Assembly (NCBI GenBank): GCA_036365145.1
Contig: JAEOAD010000888.1
Span: forward strand, 868,001 to 932,000
Length of the DNA: 64,000 bases
Reading direction: 5' to 3'
DNA from: Orientallactaga sibirica
Taxonomy: Eukaryota > Chordata > Mammalia > Rodentia > Dipodidae
The position numbers and the translations under genes were made by a program. Numbering within the stretch: the first letter of the stretch is position 1; every line of letters starts with the position of its first letter. A model generated the notes under the pieces. The model was not told where the DNA came from. It did not search any database and was given only the letters and a program-made list of their open reading frames with translations. This document shows, piece by piece, positions 1-10,735 of the stretch.

Positions 1-673
1 CGTGAACATTTAAACTCTTTGTGAGGATTTTTCAGACTCTGTGAGGGTTATTGATAAACCATCTTCCCCAGCACAAAGAAGTTGCTGAATTAACAGGCCA
101 TTAAGCAGATTTGATTGTCATACCCTTCAGTACACTAAAGAATCTCCAGGCAGGGAACTGTGTGGATGTGCCATTTCTGGAGCCTTAGTTACCATGGAGC
201 ACGTTTTCCATCCAGTTTGGAAAAATCTGATCAATTTCAATGATCTCCAGAGTAGCACATCACTCCCCAATGGGACACCAATGAGACGCTCCACCATTCT
301 AGTTCCTTATTGGCATATCAGTTATAAAACCAAATGACAAATGCTCAAAAGAGAAGACCCACCTGTACATAAATTCACAGTAGCCATGCCACAAAGTGAG
401 GGGCTCCTGTGAAACTGTACTGTCCTTCCAAGGAATATCATTGAATTTAATTTCTTCCTAAATCATTGCAATTGAGGACTGGAGGCCTGTGGTGAGAACG
501 GATCCACCTCCAAGCTCTCTGAGCACTGGTGGGGCACCTGGAGGTCTACCTTTTCTGCATGTGTCACTGGTTAAATTTTGCTTCCTTGCTCACAGTTACT
601 AGCCAGCAGCTAAACTATTCTCCTCATTCTTATCCTCTTAAGCTTCCACCTCCTTTCTTTTCTATGTAACTAT

Positions 674-707
<34 letters not shown>

Positions 708-1093
708 CAACCCACTGAGCGAATAGTCTAACACTCTCTGTTTGGACTCACCTCCCATCTGTTGTTTTAACTTGCTCAGTGACAATGTTCTCTACATCCA
801 GTCACAGCCCCCAGATTTTCCTTTGTGGAACTACTCTTCCTTCTTTGGACTAAATCTTGGTGGGCTGAAGAGTGGGTGCATGATGAAAGTCAGGCCAATA
901 AATGTGTCCTCATTGTGTTCTAAGACTGAAAACATCATGCCTTCAACTAGACCGGTCCCTGGAAGAAATTCCCAACAGTGTCTGCTACCAGATTACCGTG
1001 GCTCTCTTGAACGCTGCCCTTTCATCTGGACTTGTGTGTGTGTACCACAATCCTTCCAGTAAACGAATGGCTATAAGTTAGGGGTGGTTTCTA
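1..1093. other. mostly unique non-coding stretch
   Basis: I recognise no gene or repeat here apart from a pure run of about 29 A at 676-704. That run has no SINE body in front of it and may be the tail of a decayed retroposon. The open frame at 742-1062 shows no family resemblance and no splice or promoter context, so I do not call it a gene. Confidence 0.5.
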
Positions 1094-1262
1094 TTGCTTG
1101 CACCCCTCTTTACAATCTGCCTTCTTGGCCCTCCTTTCTGTGAAAGCAACCCCATCCTTTCTATCTTAACTCTCCAAGGAAGGGCACAATGCATACTTGC
1201 TTCTGTATCTCCATTCTACCCACAAACCATGGCACAAGTGAGGTCTCCATCAGTAGTGTTGA
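1094..1262 (+). mobile_element. L2 LINE 3' end relic
   Basis: The stretch follows the usual L2 3' end: a run like 'aaggaagggcacaatgc', then 'cttctgtatctcc', then a 'ggcacaagtgaggt' end that corresponds to the L2 'cctggcacatagtaggtgctcaat' segment. It is strongly diverged. The call rests on remembered consensus order and not on an alignment. Confidence 0.45.
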
Positions 1263-1484
1263 GATTTAAATGAAGCCAGTAACCCCTCTAATTCAGGTAT
1301 GTTTGGATCCATCATCTTTTCAAATACCTGACTTGCTCCAATTCATTCTGGATCCTCCCAATGCTCAGTGTTCCACTTGCCTCACTGTAAATGGTCTCCT
1401 AGATGACCTCCTCTTTCTAGCCTTTAACCCTTCCCAAGTCTCTGATCTTGTCTTGCCGCCATGCACACAGCACCAAAGCCTGGG

Positions 1485-1869
1485 TGGTAGTTTGAATGTA
1501 TGCCCCCCATAGACACAGGTGTCCCATTAAAGCTTGTAACTTTGGTCTCCAGCAGCCTGGGTAGAGGAGGTGTTACTGGGGGCAGATCCTGGGGTCCAGC
1601 CCTAAGGTGTGTTTGGGGGCATATCTGAATTCCAGCCCAAGAGAAGTCTGAGTTCTGTCGGGCCCTACTTGCTGCTGCATTTTGTATTTGCTGCTTTCAG
1701 ATTTTGCTGGCTGTTTGGTTGTTTCTCTTTGCTTAGATGTATGGAAGCAGCTTATTCCACCATTGATGGAACTTCCCCCTGGGTTTGTAAGTTTGAAATA
1801 AATCCATTCCTCCTCTAAACTCTGCCTGGTTTGGAGGTTCAGCCCAGCAATGTGAAGCTGTCTACAACA
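1485..1869 (+). mobile_element. 5' LTR of a MaLR-type provirus
   Basis: The LTR opens with tggtagtttgaatg and closes with gctgtctacaaca. It carries a poly(A) signal (aataaa near 1798) in the typical MaLR position before 'ctgcctggtttggaggttc'. The paired 3' LTR at 4951-5340 shares the same blocks: the 'ctccagcagcctgg' segment, the 'gaggtccagccc' segment and the 'ggaacttccccctggg' segment. A Leu-type primer-binding site follows directly. ERVL-MaLR elements are non-autonomous and code for no protein of their own. Confidence 0.85.
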
Positions 1870-1875
1870 AAAATT

Positions 1876-1887
1876 TGGTGCCAGAAG
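1876..1887 (+). promoter_or_regulatory. primer-binding site (tRNA-Leu type)
   Basis: The string tggtgccagaag lies seven bases after the LTR end, where reverse transcription would be primed. ERVL and MaLR elements use a leucine tRNA and have a closely similar site. It confirms the LTR boundary and the orientation of the provirus. Confidence 0.75.
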
Positions 1888-1968
1888 AGAAGGGTGTTGA
1901 TGCATGATGCATCTGACCACGTGGGTTTTGGTCTTTTAGAACTTTTGTTCTGGAGGAATGTGTATGGA

Positions 1969-2344
1969 TGTAGCAGACAGCTTGAGGTTTGCTGAGATGA
2001 ACTTCCAGACCAGGCACAGTTATGAAGGAAGGGATATTATTTATTGAAGCTTACAGATCCAGGGGAAGTTCCATAATGGCAGGAGAAGCGGCCTGCTCTC
2101 ACAGGACCAGGCAAGAGAGAAAAACCAACCAGCCACACAGCACACAGAGCAAAACTACTGTCAAGCCACAGCACACTTCAGGAACTCCTATTAGGCACAC
2201 TTTGCATATCTTTACAATGGAATCTCAAACCATCACCACACCTTAAGACAGGCTCCCAGTGACATTGCCTCTAGCAAGGTGATTGCAGATGCAAACTATA
2301 ACTAATAAAACACTGAATATATAACATATATTCAAACTATCACA
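1969..2344 (-). mobile_element. reverse solo MaLR-type LTR with 5-bp TSD
   Basis: The LTR reads tgtgatagtttgaat... on the minus strand and ends ...ctgctaca. It is flanked by a perfect 5-bp target duplication, atgga, at 1964-1968 and 2345-2349. It lies inside an older MaLR provirus and closely resembles the LTRs at 15554, 37021 and 54812. The open frame at 2022-2246 is an antisense feature of this LTR family and recurs in the other copies, so it is not a gene. Confidence 0.88.
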
Positions 2345-2464
2345 ATGGACTTGGAACTTTTGACTAAAGAGTGGTAAGACAAGTTTTATAGGCTATTCTG
2401 GTGAGAGTTTGAACATGCAGAAAAAATTGTATTGGCTCTGGAACTTTCAAAGAGGAAGGAAAGA

Positions 2465-3932
2465 TTTTAATTAGCCTCCCTCCACCTTTCCTTTACTCAA
2501 TTTCTTTCCCTGACCTCACTTAGGCCTTTTCACTCCCATTAATCTGTTCTTCTACCTACATATATACAATACCATCCTATTAAGTCCCCCCTCCCTCCCT
2601 TTCTATTCCCTTTATATCCCTTTTCTAGCTTACTGGCTTCTGTTGCTGAGTTTTATTTTTTTTCTCACATAGAAGTCCAATCATTTGTAGCCAGGATCCA
2701 CATATGAGAGAGAACATGTGATGTTTGGCTTTCTGGGCCTGGGTTACCTCACTAAGTATAATCCTTTCCAGATCTATCCACTTTCCACCAAATTTCATAA
2801 CTTCATTTTTCTTTACCGCTGAGTAAATAAGTCATATGGAAACCTACTTTTCTGGACAATGGAACACTTAGAAGCCATAGATTGTTACTAGAAAATTTTC
2901 AGTGCCAAGGATGGGATACCTTTCAGTGAGTTGTTGGCTGGGGAGGTCATAGATACCCCCAAAACATTACAGGCCATTGCTGAGGCCCTTGGTTTCCCAC
3001 CAGGAATAGATGGTAAGACCCTATTGCTGAAGACTCCACATACTTGGGCTGCAAGGTCACTGAGAAACCCTGCTGGAGCTGAGCTGAAAGCCTCCTCCAT
3101 GTGGATCAGCTGACAGAAAGTTGGAAAAAGCTATGCTGCATGCATCTCAACGGGAGAGAGAGAAAACACCAGTGAAGATACTCAACAGTGAACACTGCAA
3201 GCTTTAAATTTGGCCAGCCAGGCCAAATGAACCAATGGGTACAATAGTGGCATGTCTGTTATGAGGGAAACCAACTGCTCTCTACTTGGACTGGAGGCCC
3301 ACTCCATGGGAGGGAATACATCCCTGATACTGAAAACCTATGACAGGGGTAGTCATGAGCCTTAAGGGTATAATGTCTGCTGGTATCCCACTAAATGTAT
3401 ATACTATGCTCACCAAACTGCCCAGTAAGCACTTCTCTTAATGTCCACACCCATATATTAATGCTACTCTCACTTTTGGTTAGAGAAGCTTCTCTTTTTA
3501 GATGGTGGCAACCTTGGGATGACTCAGAAGGCACCATGGTGCTGAGAAGAAGGGACAGAGGAGTGCTCAGCACTGAAACATCTCAAACCCACCTTCCAAG
3601 GCTCAGGATCCATTGTGGAAGAGGGGGCGGAAAGAATGTAAGAGCCAAAAGAAGAGTAGGACTCCTTCCAATGTGCTCCTCCAGACACAAAATGGCCTGG
3701 ATATCCATGACCTCACAGTGCCTGACACTACATACACAAGACCAGCATAATAGAAGGAAAAGATCATGGCATCAAACTAAAAAGAGAGACTGATTGAGAG
3801 GGGGAAGGGATATGATGGAGAGTGAAGTTTCAAGGGGGAAAGTGGGGGTGGGGGAGGGAGGGAAGTACCATGGGATATTGTCTACAATTAAAGAAGTTGT
3901 CAATAAAAATAAAAAATCAAATATAAATTTAA
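2465..3932 (+). mobile_element. L1 3' end with 5' inversion (twin priming) and 16-bp TSD
   Basis: Bases 2465 to about 2825 are an L1 ORF2 end plus early 3'UTR in minus orientation. From about 2827 to 3932 the L1 3'UTR continues in plus orientation and ends in an A-rich tail. The whole block is flanked by a perfect 16-bp target duplication at 2449-2464 and 3933-3948 (aaagaggaaggaaaga). The inversion joint plus one TSD is the signature of twin-primed L1 integration. The plus part is homologous to the fragment at 39161-39700. Confidence 0.88.
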
Positions 3933-4950
3933 AAAGAGGAAGGAAAGACAGCAGAGAACTTTGTTGGAACTGGGATATTGGCATAAAGGATGGCTGCATT
4001 CTGCTGTCCAAGTCCAGGGAGCTTGATCAAGATTGAATTTGAAAGTAATGGACTGATGTGTTTGACAGAAGATATGGAACTGAAAGATATAAGACTTAAA
4101 GTTGGAAAAATTCAAGCAAGTTTAAAGTTAAAGACATGGAGAAGGTTACTGACACTGCTATTGTTAAACAGATTACCACCATTCACTACTTTATATTGAA
4201 ACAGTAGAAAAGATGCCTGAGGTGATTTCAACCAGGATGGACTGAATGGTAGAATATGCAAACTCTTTTGAAAGGAGGAAACCTGGTCTTTAGGGTCACT
4301 ATTTCTTTCTTTCCTAGATTAAACAATATGGCTATGTCTTTACATACCTGGTATTGGTTTTGGAAGCATGAAAAATGCATGGAAGTGGATCATGAAGTGT
4401 GCATGGTTCCAGGAGCCACTGCTGAGACATGGCATATGAAACAGGGTGATGTCCCTCTATTGGAGGCCGATGAGGCCATTGTAAGATGGATCATGGCTTA
4501 CAATGGAGTCCCAGAGATGTATTAGATATACCAGGACTGTGCAAGGGCTACCATGGAGCACTGTTGGCTGGAGAGGAATGTTTTCTCTTGGCTACTCATC
4601 CCAGCTGGAGGGATGAAAAATTGAAAATCTAGAGACTGTCATTGTTGGTTATGAATGTCTGACTTGAACTGCAGATATTTGAAGTTTACCTGATGGTTAT
4701 TGACTTTGCATTGGGCCAGTCTCTCCTTGTTATAGCAATGGAAATGTTTACTTTTTGCCATTATATGTTGGAAGTATGTAACATGTTTTGATTTTATAGG
4801 ACTCACAGTTAAGTTACAGTCTTGAATCTCAGATAAGACTTGGGACTTTGGAATAAGTTTAAAGTTGGTCGAGACTATGGAGACCTTTGAAGTTGGACTG
4901 AATACACTTTACAATGGGAGATGGAAAAGTTATTAGGACCCAGGGAAGAA

Positions 4951-5340
4951 TGTTGTAGTATGTCCCTTATAGATTCAGGTGTTTTATTAAAGCTTATAAC
5001 TTGGGTCTCCAGCAGCCTGGCTGGAGGAGGTGTCACTGGGAGCAGATCCTGAGGTCCAGCCCCAAGGTGTGTTTGGGGGTGGATCTGATTTCCAGCACAA
5101 GGTTATACAGAGAAGTCTGAGCTGGGCAGGAATCCAGCTAGTGGACAAGGATTGTGCTTGCTGCTTTTGTTTTTTGCTCTGTGTTTGGTTGTTTCTCTCT
5201 GCTTGGATGTGTGGAAGCAGCTTCTCCTACCATTAATGGAACTTCCCCCTGGGTTTGTAAGCTTAAAATAAATCCCTTCTTCCCCTAGACTGTGCCTAGC
5301 TTGGATGTTCATCCCAGCAATGTGGAAGCTGTCTACAACA
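4951..5340 (+). mobile_element. 3' LTR of the first MaLR provirus
   Basis: It begins tgttgtagtatgtccc and ends gctgtctacaaca, matching the 5' LTR at 1485-1869 block by block with scattered substitutions. The poly(A) signal aataaa lies near 5270. I could not find a convincing 5-bp host duplication around the provirus, which fits its age. Confidence 0.85.
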
Positions 5341-5664
5341 CCTTGTCATTGCTTTCTCCTACCAAAGATTTCTCTCTGTTTTCCCTGTATCTACTGACTT
5401 CTTTTCAATCCATTTTCCCTCTGTGTTCACCAGGGAAAACTTCATAAAGCAAATCCAATCACACCAAGCATCAGTGATTCTTTTGAATAAAACCAGTTCT
5501 CTGTGGAATGTGAGTTCCTTGTCTGCCTTTCTGGAATTAACCTCCCGACACATCATGGTAACCTGGTGGTCATGCAGTACTAGACACGAAATATATTCCC
5601 CAAACACATCTGCTTCTTCATGTGTATTTTGCTCTTGCTGAATTCCAATGAATTATTTTGTTTC
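5341..5664. other. unique non-coding stretch
   Basis: No repeat, RNA gene or credible exon is visible between the MaLR provirus and the following B4 element. Confidence 0.5.
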
Positions 5665-5757
5665 ATCATTTTGCATGCATATATGTGTATGATGTATGTA
5701 GGCATGTAGTGCACATCCATGTGTGTGCGTGTGTGTGTGCACGTGCATGTGTGTATG

Positions 5758-5794
<37 letters not shown>

Positions 5795-6233
5795 ACATGT
5801 AGAGGCCAGAGGTCAATGTCAGGTGCCTTTCTCAATCACTTCTCCATCTTACTTTCATGTGATAGAGTCTCTCACTGAATCCAGAACTTACCAGTTTGGC
5901 TACACTAGGTAGCCAGTGTACCCTAGGGATCCTACTATCTTCATCTCCCCAGTGTTTTTTATTTATTTATTTTTTTGGATTTTTTTTTGAGGTAGGGTCT
6001 CACTCTAGCTCAGGCTGACCTGGCATTCACTATGTAGTCTCAGGGTGGCCTTGAACTCACGGTGATCCCTCTTCCTCCTGAGTGCTGGGATTAAAGGCAT
6101 GTGCCATCATGCCCAGCTTTCCCAGTGCTTTTATTTCAGGTGTGTGTGCCACCACAGCTGGTGCTGTGGATCTGAACTCAGGTCCTCATACTTGCAGGGC
6201 AAACACTCTTCTGACGGAGCTATCTCCCAGCTT
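5665..6233 (-). mobile_element. B4-type SINE (minus) split by a B1
   Basis: The 5' side on the plus strand is an expanded (GT/CA)n array at about 5720-5796. It is followed by 'ggccagaggtcaatgtcaggtg' and a B1-like middle, and the element ends at the ID-like head 'gagctatctcccagc' near 6230. A B1 is inserted at 5965-6118, so the two halves of the B4 lie on either side of it. Confidence 0.7.
5965..6118 (-). mobile_element. B1 SINE inserted in B4
   Basis: On the minus strand it reads gctgggcatgatggcacatgc... through the 7SL-like core to an A-rich end. The bases 'cccagtg' plus a T-rich run occur on both sides (5948-5964 and 6121-6136) and look like an imperfect target duplication, so the B1 is younger than the B4. 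Confidence 0.8.
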
Positions 6234-6492
6234 GTTTTCAAGACTTCGTATCGTCTTTTTGTCCCTCTTGCTCTGATGAAGGCTTACCCATCTTTTCAAG
6301 TCCAAACCAAACCACACCCTCTGTGAGCCCTTCCCTGACATCTCATGACACTCAGCATGTCTACATCCTATGGTAACTATTCCTTATGCTTTCTTATTCT
6401 TTTTTTTTTTTAAATCAGCAGACCATTGGCTGCTTTGAAATGTTTCTTGCTCAGTACATTATCTCTCACACCATGGGTGTTCAATAAACGGA
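6234..6492 (+). mobile_element. L2 LINE 3' end relic
   Basis: The order 'tttcaagtccaaa', 'tgtgagcccttccctgac', a T-rich run and finally 'accatgggtgttcaataaacg' follows the L2 3' end (peptide-coding end, 3'UTR and the final 'gtgctcaataaa' block). Confidence 0.6.
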
Positions 6493-6507
6493 TCCAAGAT
6501 CCAGTCT

Positions 6508-6895
6508 CAGAGGTCAGCTTCTTGGGAAGAGGCCTGAGATAATAAACTTATAAAGAGAAAGAGATTTACACTTTTGAAGGTTCTAGTTAATGATTCATTG
6601 TCACCATTGCTCTGGGCAAGTTGTGAGACTTCCACATGTCGTGGGAGACATGGTGGGAGCAAGTGATGAGAACATGTGGTAAGGTGGGAGTCATGTGGTG
6701 GGAGCTTGTGTTAGAGCAATGTTTCTACTTCATGGTCAGGAGCTCTAAAGGAGGGGAAGAGGATGGAGCTGCTGTCTCAATACCCTCTTCAATGGCAGTC
6801 CCACTAAGCCCTATGTCTTAAAGGTTCCACCACTTCTCAATAGCACCATGGACTGGGGGCCCAAATGTTGACCTACAGGCCTATTGAAGAGAATT
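6508..6895 (-). mobile_element. probable MaLR-type LTR (minus)
   Basis: On the minus strand it contains a 'gtggtggaaccttt' type segment and the block 'aggcccccagtccatgg' in the order seen in rodent MaLR LTRs. Divergence is high and both ends are uncertain. Confidence 0.4.
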
Positions 6896-7103
6896 ATTGG
6901 TTCTTGAGTCCCAAGCTATTGTTAGTGTGGTTTGTAAAGCTCAGCCCCTCCTTAGCACTCCTGCCCTAGCTCAAGGAAAGTCTTGGCAAACAGTCGTAGA
7001 GGGAGCTTTGTGGTTTTCTCAAGATTTCAATGTGGCCCCAAGTGCTCCTGTTCGTAGACTGATTCCAAGCTGCTTTCACCTCCAAATGCAGGAAGGTCAT
7101 GTG

Positions 7104-7310
7104 CAACACATTCAGGGGTGGGGAGAAGACTCAGCAGCTCAAGATGTTTGGCCCACAAATCTGCTCACCAGAGTTTGATCTCCAGCACCCACCTAATGTC
7201 AGAATCGAAGTAGCACAGGGGTCTATAACCCCAGTGTCCAGCCATGGGATTGGAGCCAGGAGAATCTAGAAACTCATAGGGTCAGCTAGACTCACCTCCC
7301 CAGCAGCAAA
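7104..7310 (+). mobile_element. B4-type SINE
   Basis: The ID-like head 'ggtggggagaagactcagc' carries a degenerate pol III A box, followed by 'gagtttgatctccagcaccc' (B box region) and a B1-like right half. It ends in an A-rich tail of the caaacaaaaaacc type. Confidence 0.6.
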
Positions 7311-7527
7311 CAAAAAACCAAACCGAAACCAAGACAAACACAAATGCAAACACACAAAAAACCCAAGAGAGTCTCAGAGAAGGTAGAAGAGAACCAACAC
7401 CCTGAGGTCCCAAGGTTGTCCTCTAACCTACGCACGCGATAGAAACAAAGGAACATGTCCCATGACATTTTTTGGCCATCTTCACACTGTTCCCAGCCCA
7501 AAGCTCAGCAGTATGCCTTGGACCACC

Positions 7528-7655
7528 CTGGGAACTTCAGAAGAATGAAATGCCTAGGTCCCAAGGCAGACTAATTAGAAACTCTGGGCCCAGGGCCCCG
7601 GAACCTGCAATGTTAAAGCTTCCCAGATGATTCTAGTGGGTGAAGACCTGCTGCA
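7528..7655. mobile_element. MER5A-like hAT-Charlie relic
   Basis: The segment 'aattagaaactctgggccc' followed by 'aagcttcccagatgattct' matches the remembered core of MER5A, a non-autonomous hAT DNA transposon of early placental age. No terminal repeats are intact. Confidence 0.55.
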
Positions 7656-8134
7656 TAGATTGTGTTCTGCTTTGGAAACACGCCCGTGACCGAAGTTGTT
7701 CATGTGAAAACTAGAATTTTCCCCTAGGAACACTTCACCATGTAGCTCCCCTATGCAGTTACATTCAGAGGGTTTGGGGGAAGCTTTACAAATCTTTCTT
7801 TTTAACAAGTCCCCTTATGATTCTTATTATCAGATAAATGTGAGTACACTTGAGTGAAGGCTGTAAGTAGAACCACCATCCTCATTACTATCTGTTAGTG
7901 TGCTTACAGCTCCTCCCACCATAGTCAGTGTTATAGCTGGTCTTGTTCATTGCAGTATTCTCAGCCCTGGGGAGAGCGGTGGCTCCTAATGGGATTTCAG
8001 AAAATATTTGGTGAAGGGACAAAAGCAAAGCTATGGCTTTCACTTGGGTAGAATGCAGCGGCATCATGAGGTATGAAGTAGTGGAGTCATGTCACTGTTT
8101 CATGCTGTCATCAGAGGGAAAGCTCATAGAGGTC
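7656..8134. other. unique non-coding stretch
   Basis: No repeat family or gene is recognisable. Several short open frames overlap on both strands without codon-like character. Confidence 0.4.
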
Positions 8135-8370
8135 CTGCAGTGCAAATGTCCTCATAAGTTTTCCACGACAGTGACAAAACACTTGGGGAAACCAACTCAG
8201 CGAGGGAGGGATTTATTTTGGCTCATGGTTTCTGAGTTTTCCATCTGTGGTGACAGTGTTCCTGTGTTCCTGAGCATGCGTGGAGCAGGAGCATAGGGCA
8301 GGGTGTATGGCACAATACAGGCCTGGTCCTAGCCAGACCACATGGCAGAAGAAACCAGGAAGTGGCTTCT
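8135..8370 (-). mobile_element. rodent MaLR-like LTR fragment (minus)
   Basis: The run 'gtgacaaaacacttggg' followed by 'ggatttattttggctcatgg' is the reverse of the usual MaLR end, where 'caataaat' precedes a ctt-rich block and the terminal 'gtcactg'. It appears cut short at 8370 by the next LTR. Confidence 0.5.
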
Positions 8371-8840
8371 GTGAACATGGTGTTCTGCACAGGCCTGGCA
8401 TGACAACAGCTACAGTCCCATGCTCGCGAGAAACCTGCTACAGGCTGTCATTGGTCACAAAAGGGGGACCACCCCATACAATGATTGGCCAGCCAAGCCC
8501 TTTACCCCTCCCCCCGCACTTCCTCAATAAATGAGTTTGCAGCAGCTCGCTTCCCGCTTTCACCCAGCTCCCAGAGTCTGTGTCGTGATTCCGTGCTGCT
8601 CACCCCCAACTTGGAAGAGACCATGCCTTCCCTCCTGGGCTGGCCTTAGGGGGGACCACAACAGCAGGGTACATCTGCTCACCAGCCGAGCTACTCACCA
8701 GCCTCGGGAGTCTATAGGAAACTGGGTTCAGGCATAGGCTAGAGGTGGAAGCAGCTAGTGCTTGTGGGAAGCTGAGCTCAGGTGCAGATGGCCACATGGA
8801 AAAGGGGGACCTCACCCCTCCAACCCCAGTTGGCCCACAA
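8371..8840 (+). mobile_element. probable solo LTR of a class I or II retrovirus
   Basis: A 'tgtgaacatgg' start, GC-rich U3, the poly(A) signal in 'cctcaataaatgag' (8523-8534) and a U5-like 'gagtctgtgtcgtgattcc' are the landmarks. They are arranged as in ERV1/ERVK LTRs and unlike the MaLR LTRs here. The 3' boundary is uncertain (8660 or about 8840) and I found no clean target duplication. Confidence 0.45.
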
Positions 8841-8849
8841 AGATGTTAA

Positions 8850-8942
8850 CTTTTTAAGAAACTACACTTCACATATCTTTGTATCCCTGGCATATAGTGG
8901 GTGCTGAATAAATGCTCGCCTAGTGAGTGAATTCATGAATGG
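8850..8942 (+). mobile_element. L2 LINE terminal fragment
   Basis: The string 'tgtatccctggcatatagtgggtgctgaataaatgc' (8880 onward) is the recognisable last part of L2. A short (GA)n run follows at 8958-8990. Confidence 0.7.
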
Positions 8943-8990
8943 GTACCAGGAAGCAGAGAGAGAGGGAGAGAGAGAGAGACAGAGAGAGAG

Positions 8991-9760
8991 GAGCCAGAAG
9001 AGATACTTTCCAAAGACACTGCCTTCAGTCACTTCTTCCCAGCCCAGTCAGTATGAACTGGTCAACGGATTAACTCTTTGATGAGGTTAGTACCTCATTC
9101 ACCTCTCATTGGGCCACCACCTTGGGCCCAACTTCTTGACACTTCAGCCTCTTGGGCGACACTGTGTATTAACTGCAGCCCTCTCTCATCACCCCAGGGC
9201 TCTCTGGAAATTATCTTTCTGACCCACATTGGCCACCCAGGGGAGCAGAGATGGTTCTCTCAGGCCAAGCTGTCCACACAAGATGCATGGTGTGCCCGTG
9301 CCACACCCAGGAGCCTAGCTGGGCAGGCCATCACTGGCCAGGTAGAGCGTGGCCACCCCTGCGATTCATTTTTGTTAAATCTGTATACTGTGCGTGTATG
9401 TGCTCCAGAAGGTCTGGCTGCCTAGGGGACTTGGTGATTTATTAGCTCCTAGGTGGGCCACCCGCCTCCTTGCAAAGCAGTACAGTCTCTGGGGGGATCA
9501 TTAAGAGCAGAAGAGGAGGGACAAGGCTGATTCTTAAGACAAGCCTGCTAACCCCGCACATGCTGAGCCAAGCACCAGACATGATACCCAACAGCCATTT
9601 ACCCTCTGTTTGAGCAAAGACCATTTCCTGCCAAGTCTCCAACCCTCAACACTTCCTCTTATGTGACCCAGGGGCAAGTACTAAGTCCCCCTGTAAACTC
9701 TACTTGTCCCTCGCTGTTGGCACACAACGCTGACAGCTGCTTTGGCTCTTTTCAATACCC
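8991..9760. other. unique non-coding stretch
   Basis: Nothing recognisable was found. The open frame at 9078-9425 has no homology I can name and no flanking splice-site pattern. Confidence 0.4.
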
Positions 9761-9764
9761 TCCT

Positions 9765-10115
9765 CCCTGTGGCACCCTTGGCCTATGGTCAGACAGGACT
9801 GTGTAAAGTACAGCCTCTCCCTCCTCAGACCGTGCTTTTCATGCTAAAGTGCCTTTGTGGCATGGGCACTCTGCATGAGGCATTCCTGAACCCTCCTGAC
9901 AAAGTGTCACCTCCACCATGAAGCCTTCCATGAGTACTTGACACTTCCCCTACCTAGAGGAATAAAACATTATTATTATTTTTACCTTTTATGATCACAT
10001 GACAGCAAGTATAGATGTTGTTGACACATTATCTGAGCCTCTTATCCCCCTAGGGTGTCAGGTCCTTAAAGACAGGAATCTTGCCTATCCACGTCTACAT
10101 CGACAATGCTCCGTC
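9765..10115 (+). mobile_element. L2 LINE 3' relic
   Basis: The order 'ccctcctgacaaagtgtcacctcc', 'gaagccttccatgagtacttgac', a short poly-T/AT stretch and 'ccctagggtgtcaggtcctt' parallels the L2 3' end, including the 'gagggcagggact' equivalent. Confidence 0.5.
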
Positions 10116-10597
10116 CTGTAGTTGCATTTTTTCATTAGGTAAGCATTTATTTAGCACTTCTACATACAGAGATATGTGAAATACAGTTTTCTTTCCTCCA
10201 AGGGTCAACAGCCCTGTGGGCAGGCTGGGACTGCAAACTTGAGGTCTCCCTTTTCCTATGTATGGATCTACACCTGAATTCAGCTTCCCACAAGCATTGG
10301 CCACTTCCTTCTTGGGCAGGAGAGATCATGCCTGAACCCAATTTCCTACAGGTCTCTAATGTCCTTGGCTCATTGCAAATAGTCAGCACTTAAACCAAAT
10401 CAACCCGTCATCTGATTATCCCCCAACTGTCGGGCTGCTCCCCTGTCCTATGAGAAAGGAAGCTAATGGAGGTGGCAGGGAAGACTTCCTTCTCTGGGGC
10501 GTAGACACAGGTGTGTAGGTCTTGGCAGGCCCCTCAGTATGGTGGCAAGACAGGGTCACCCTGAGAGGGACATTAGATAATTAGAAAAAGGCTGATA
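10116..10597. other. unique non-coding stretch
   Basis: No confident repeat or gene. A weak MIR/L2-like motif lies at about 10130-10200 but is too degraded to assign. Confidence 0.35.
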
Positions 10598-10735
10598 AAC
10601 CAGGTGTGGTGGCACACACCTTTAATCCTAGCACTCAGGAGGCAGAGGTATAAGGATCACCATGAGTTCAAGGCCAGCCTGAGATTTCATGCTAAATTCC
10701 ACATCAGTCTGGGCTAGAGCGAGACCTTACTGGGG
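10598..10735 (+). mobile_element. B1 SINE
   Basis: It opens with ccaggtgtggtggcacacacc (7SL-derived head with A box) and continues through 'cagcactcaggaggcagagg' to 'gggctagagcgagacctta'. It has lost its A tail, so it is an older copy. Confidence 0.85.

Larger units (their letters stand above)
1870..4950 (+). mobile_element. internal region of MaLR provirus, interrupted twice
   Basis: The stretch after the primer site ('ctgaccacgtgg', then 'ttggtcttttagaact') recurs at 53766 in a second provirus, and the two internal regions match in order down to their 3' LTRs. The region is interrupted by a reverse solo LTR (1969-2344) and an L1 insertion (2465-3932). Without these and their duplicated target bases the provirus would be about 2.0 kb, the same as the second copy after its own insertions are removed. 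No open gag or pol frame remains. Confidence 0.8.

Noticed and set aside
2022..2246. Recurring small open frame (also near 15666-15854, 37175-37357, 54865-55101) as a gene family
   Set aside because: All four are the same antisense stretch of one LTR family. Recurrence reflects the repeat, not a gene.
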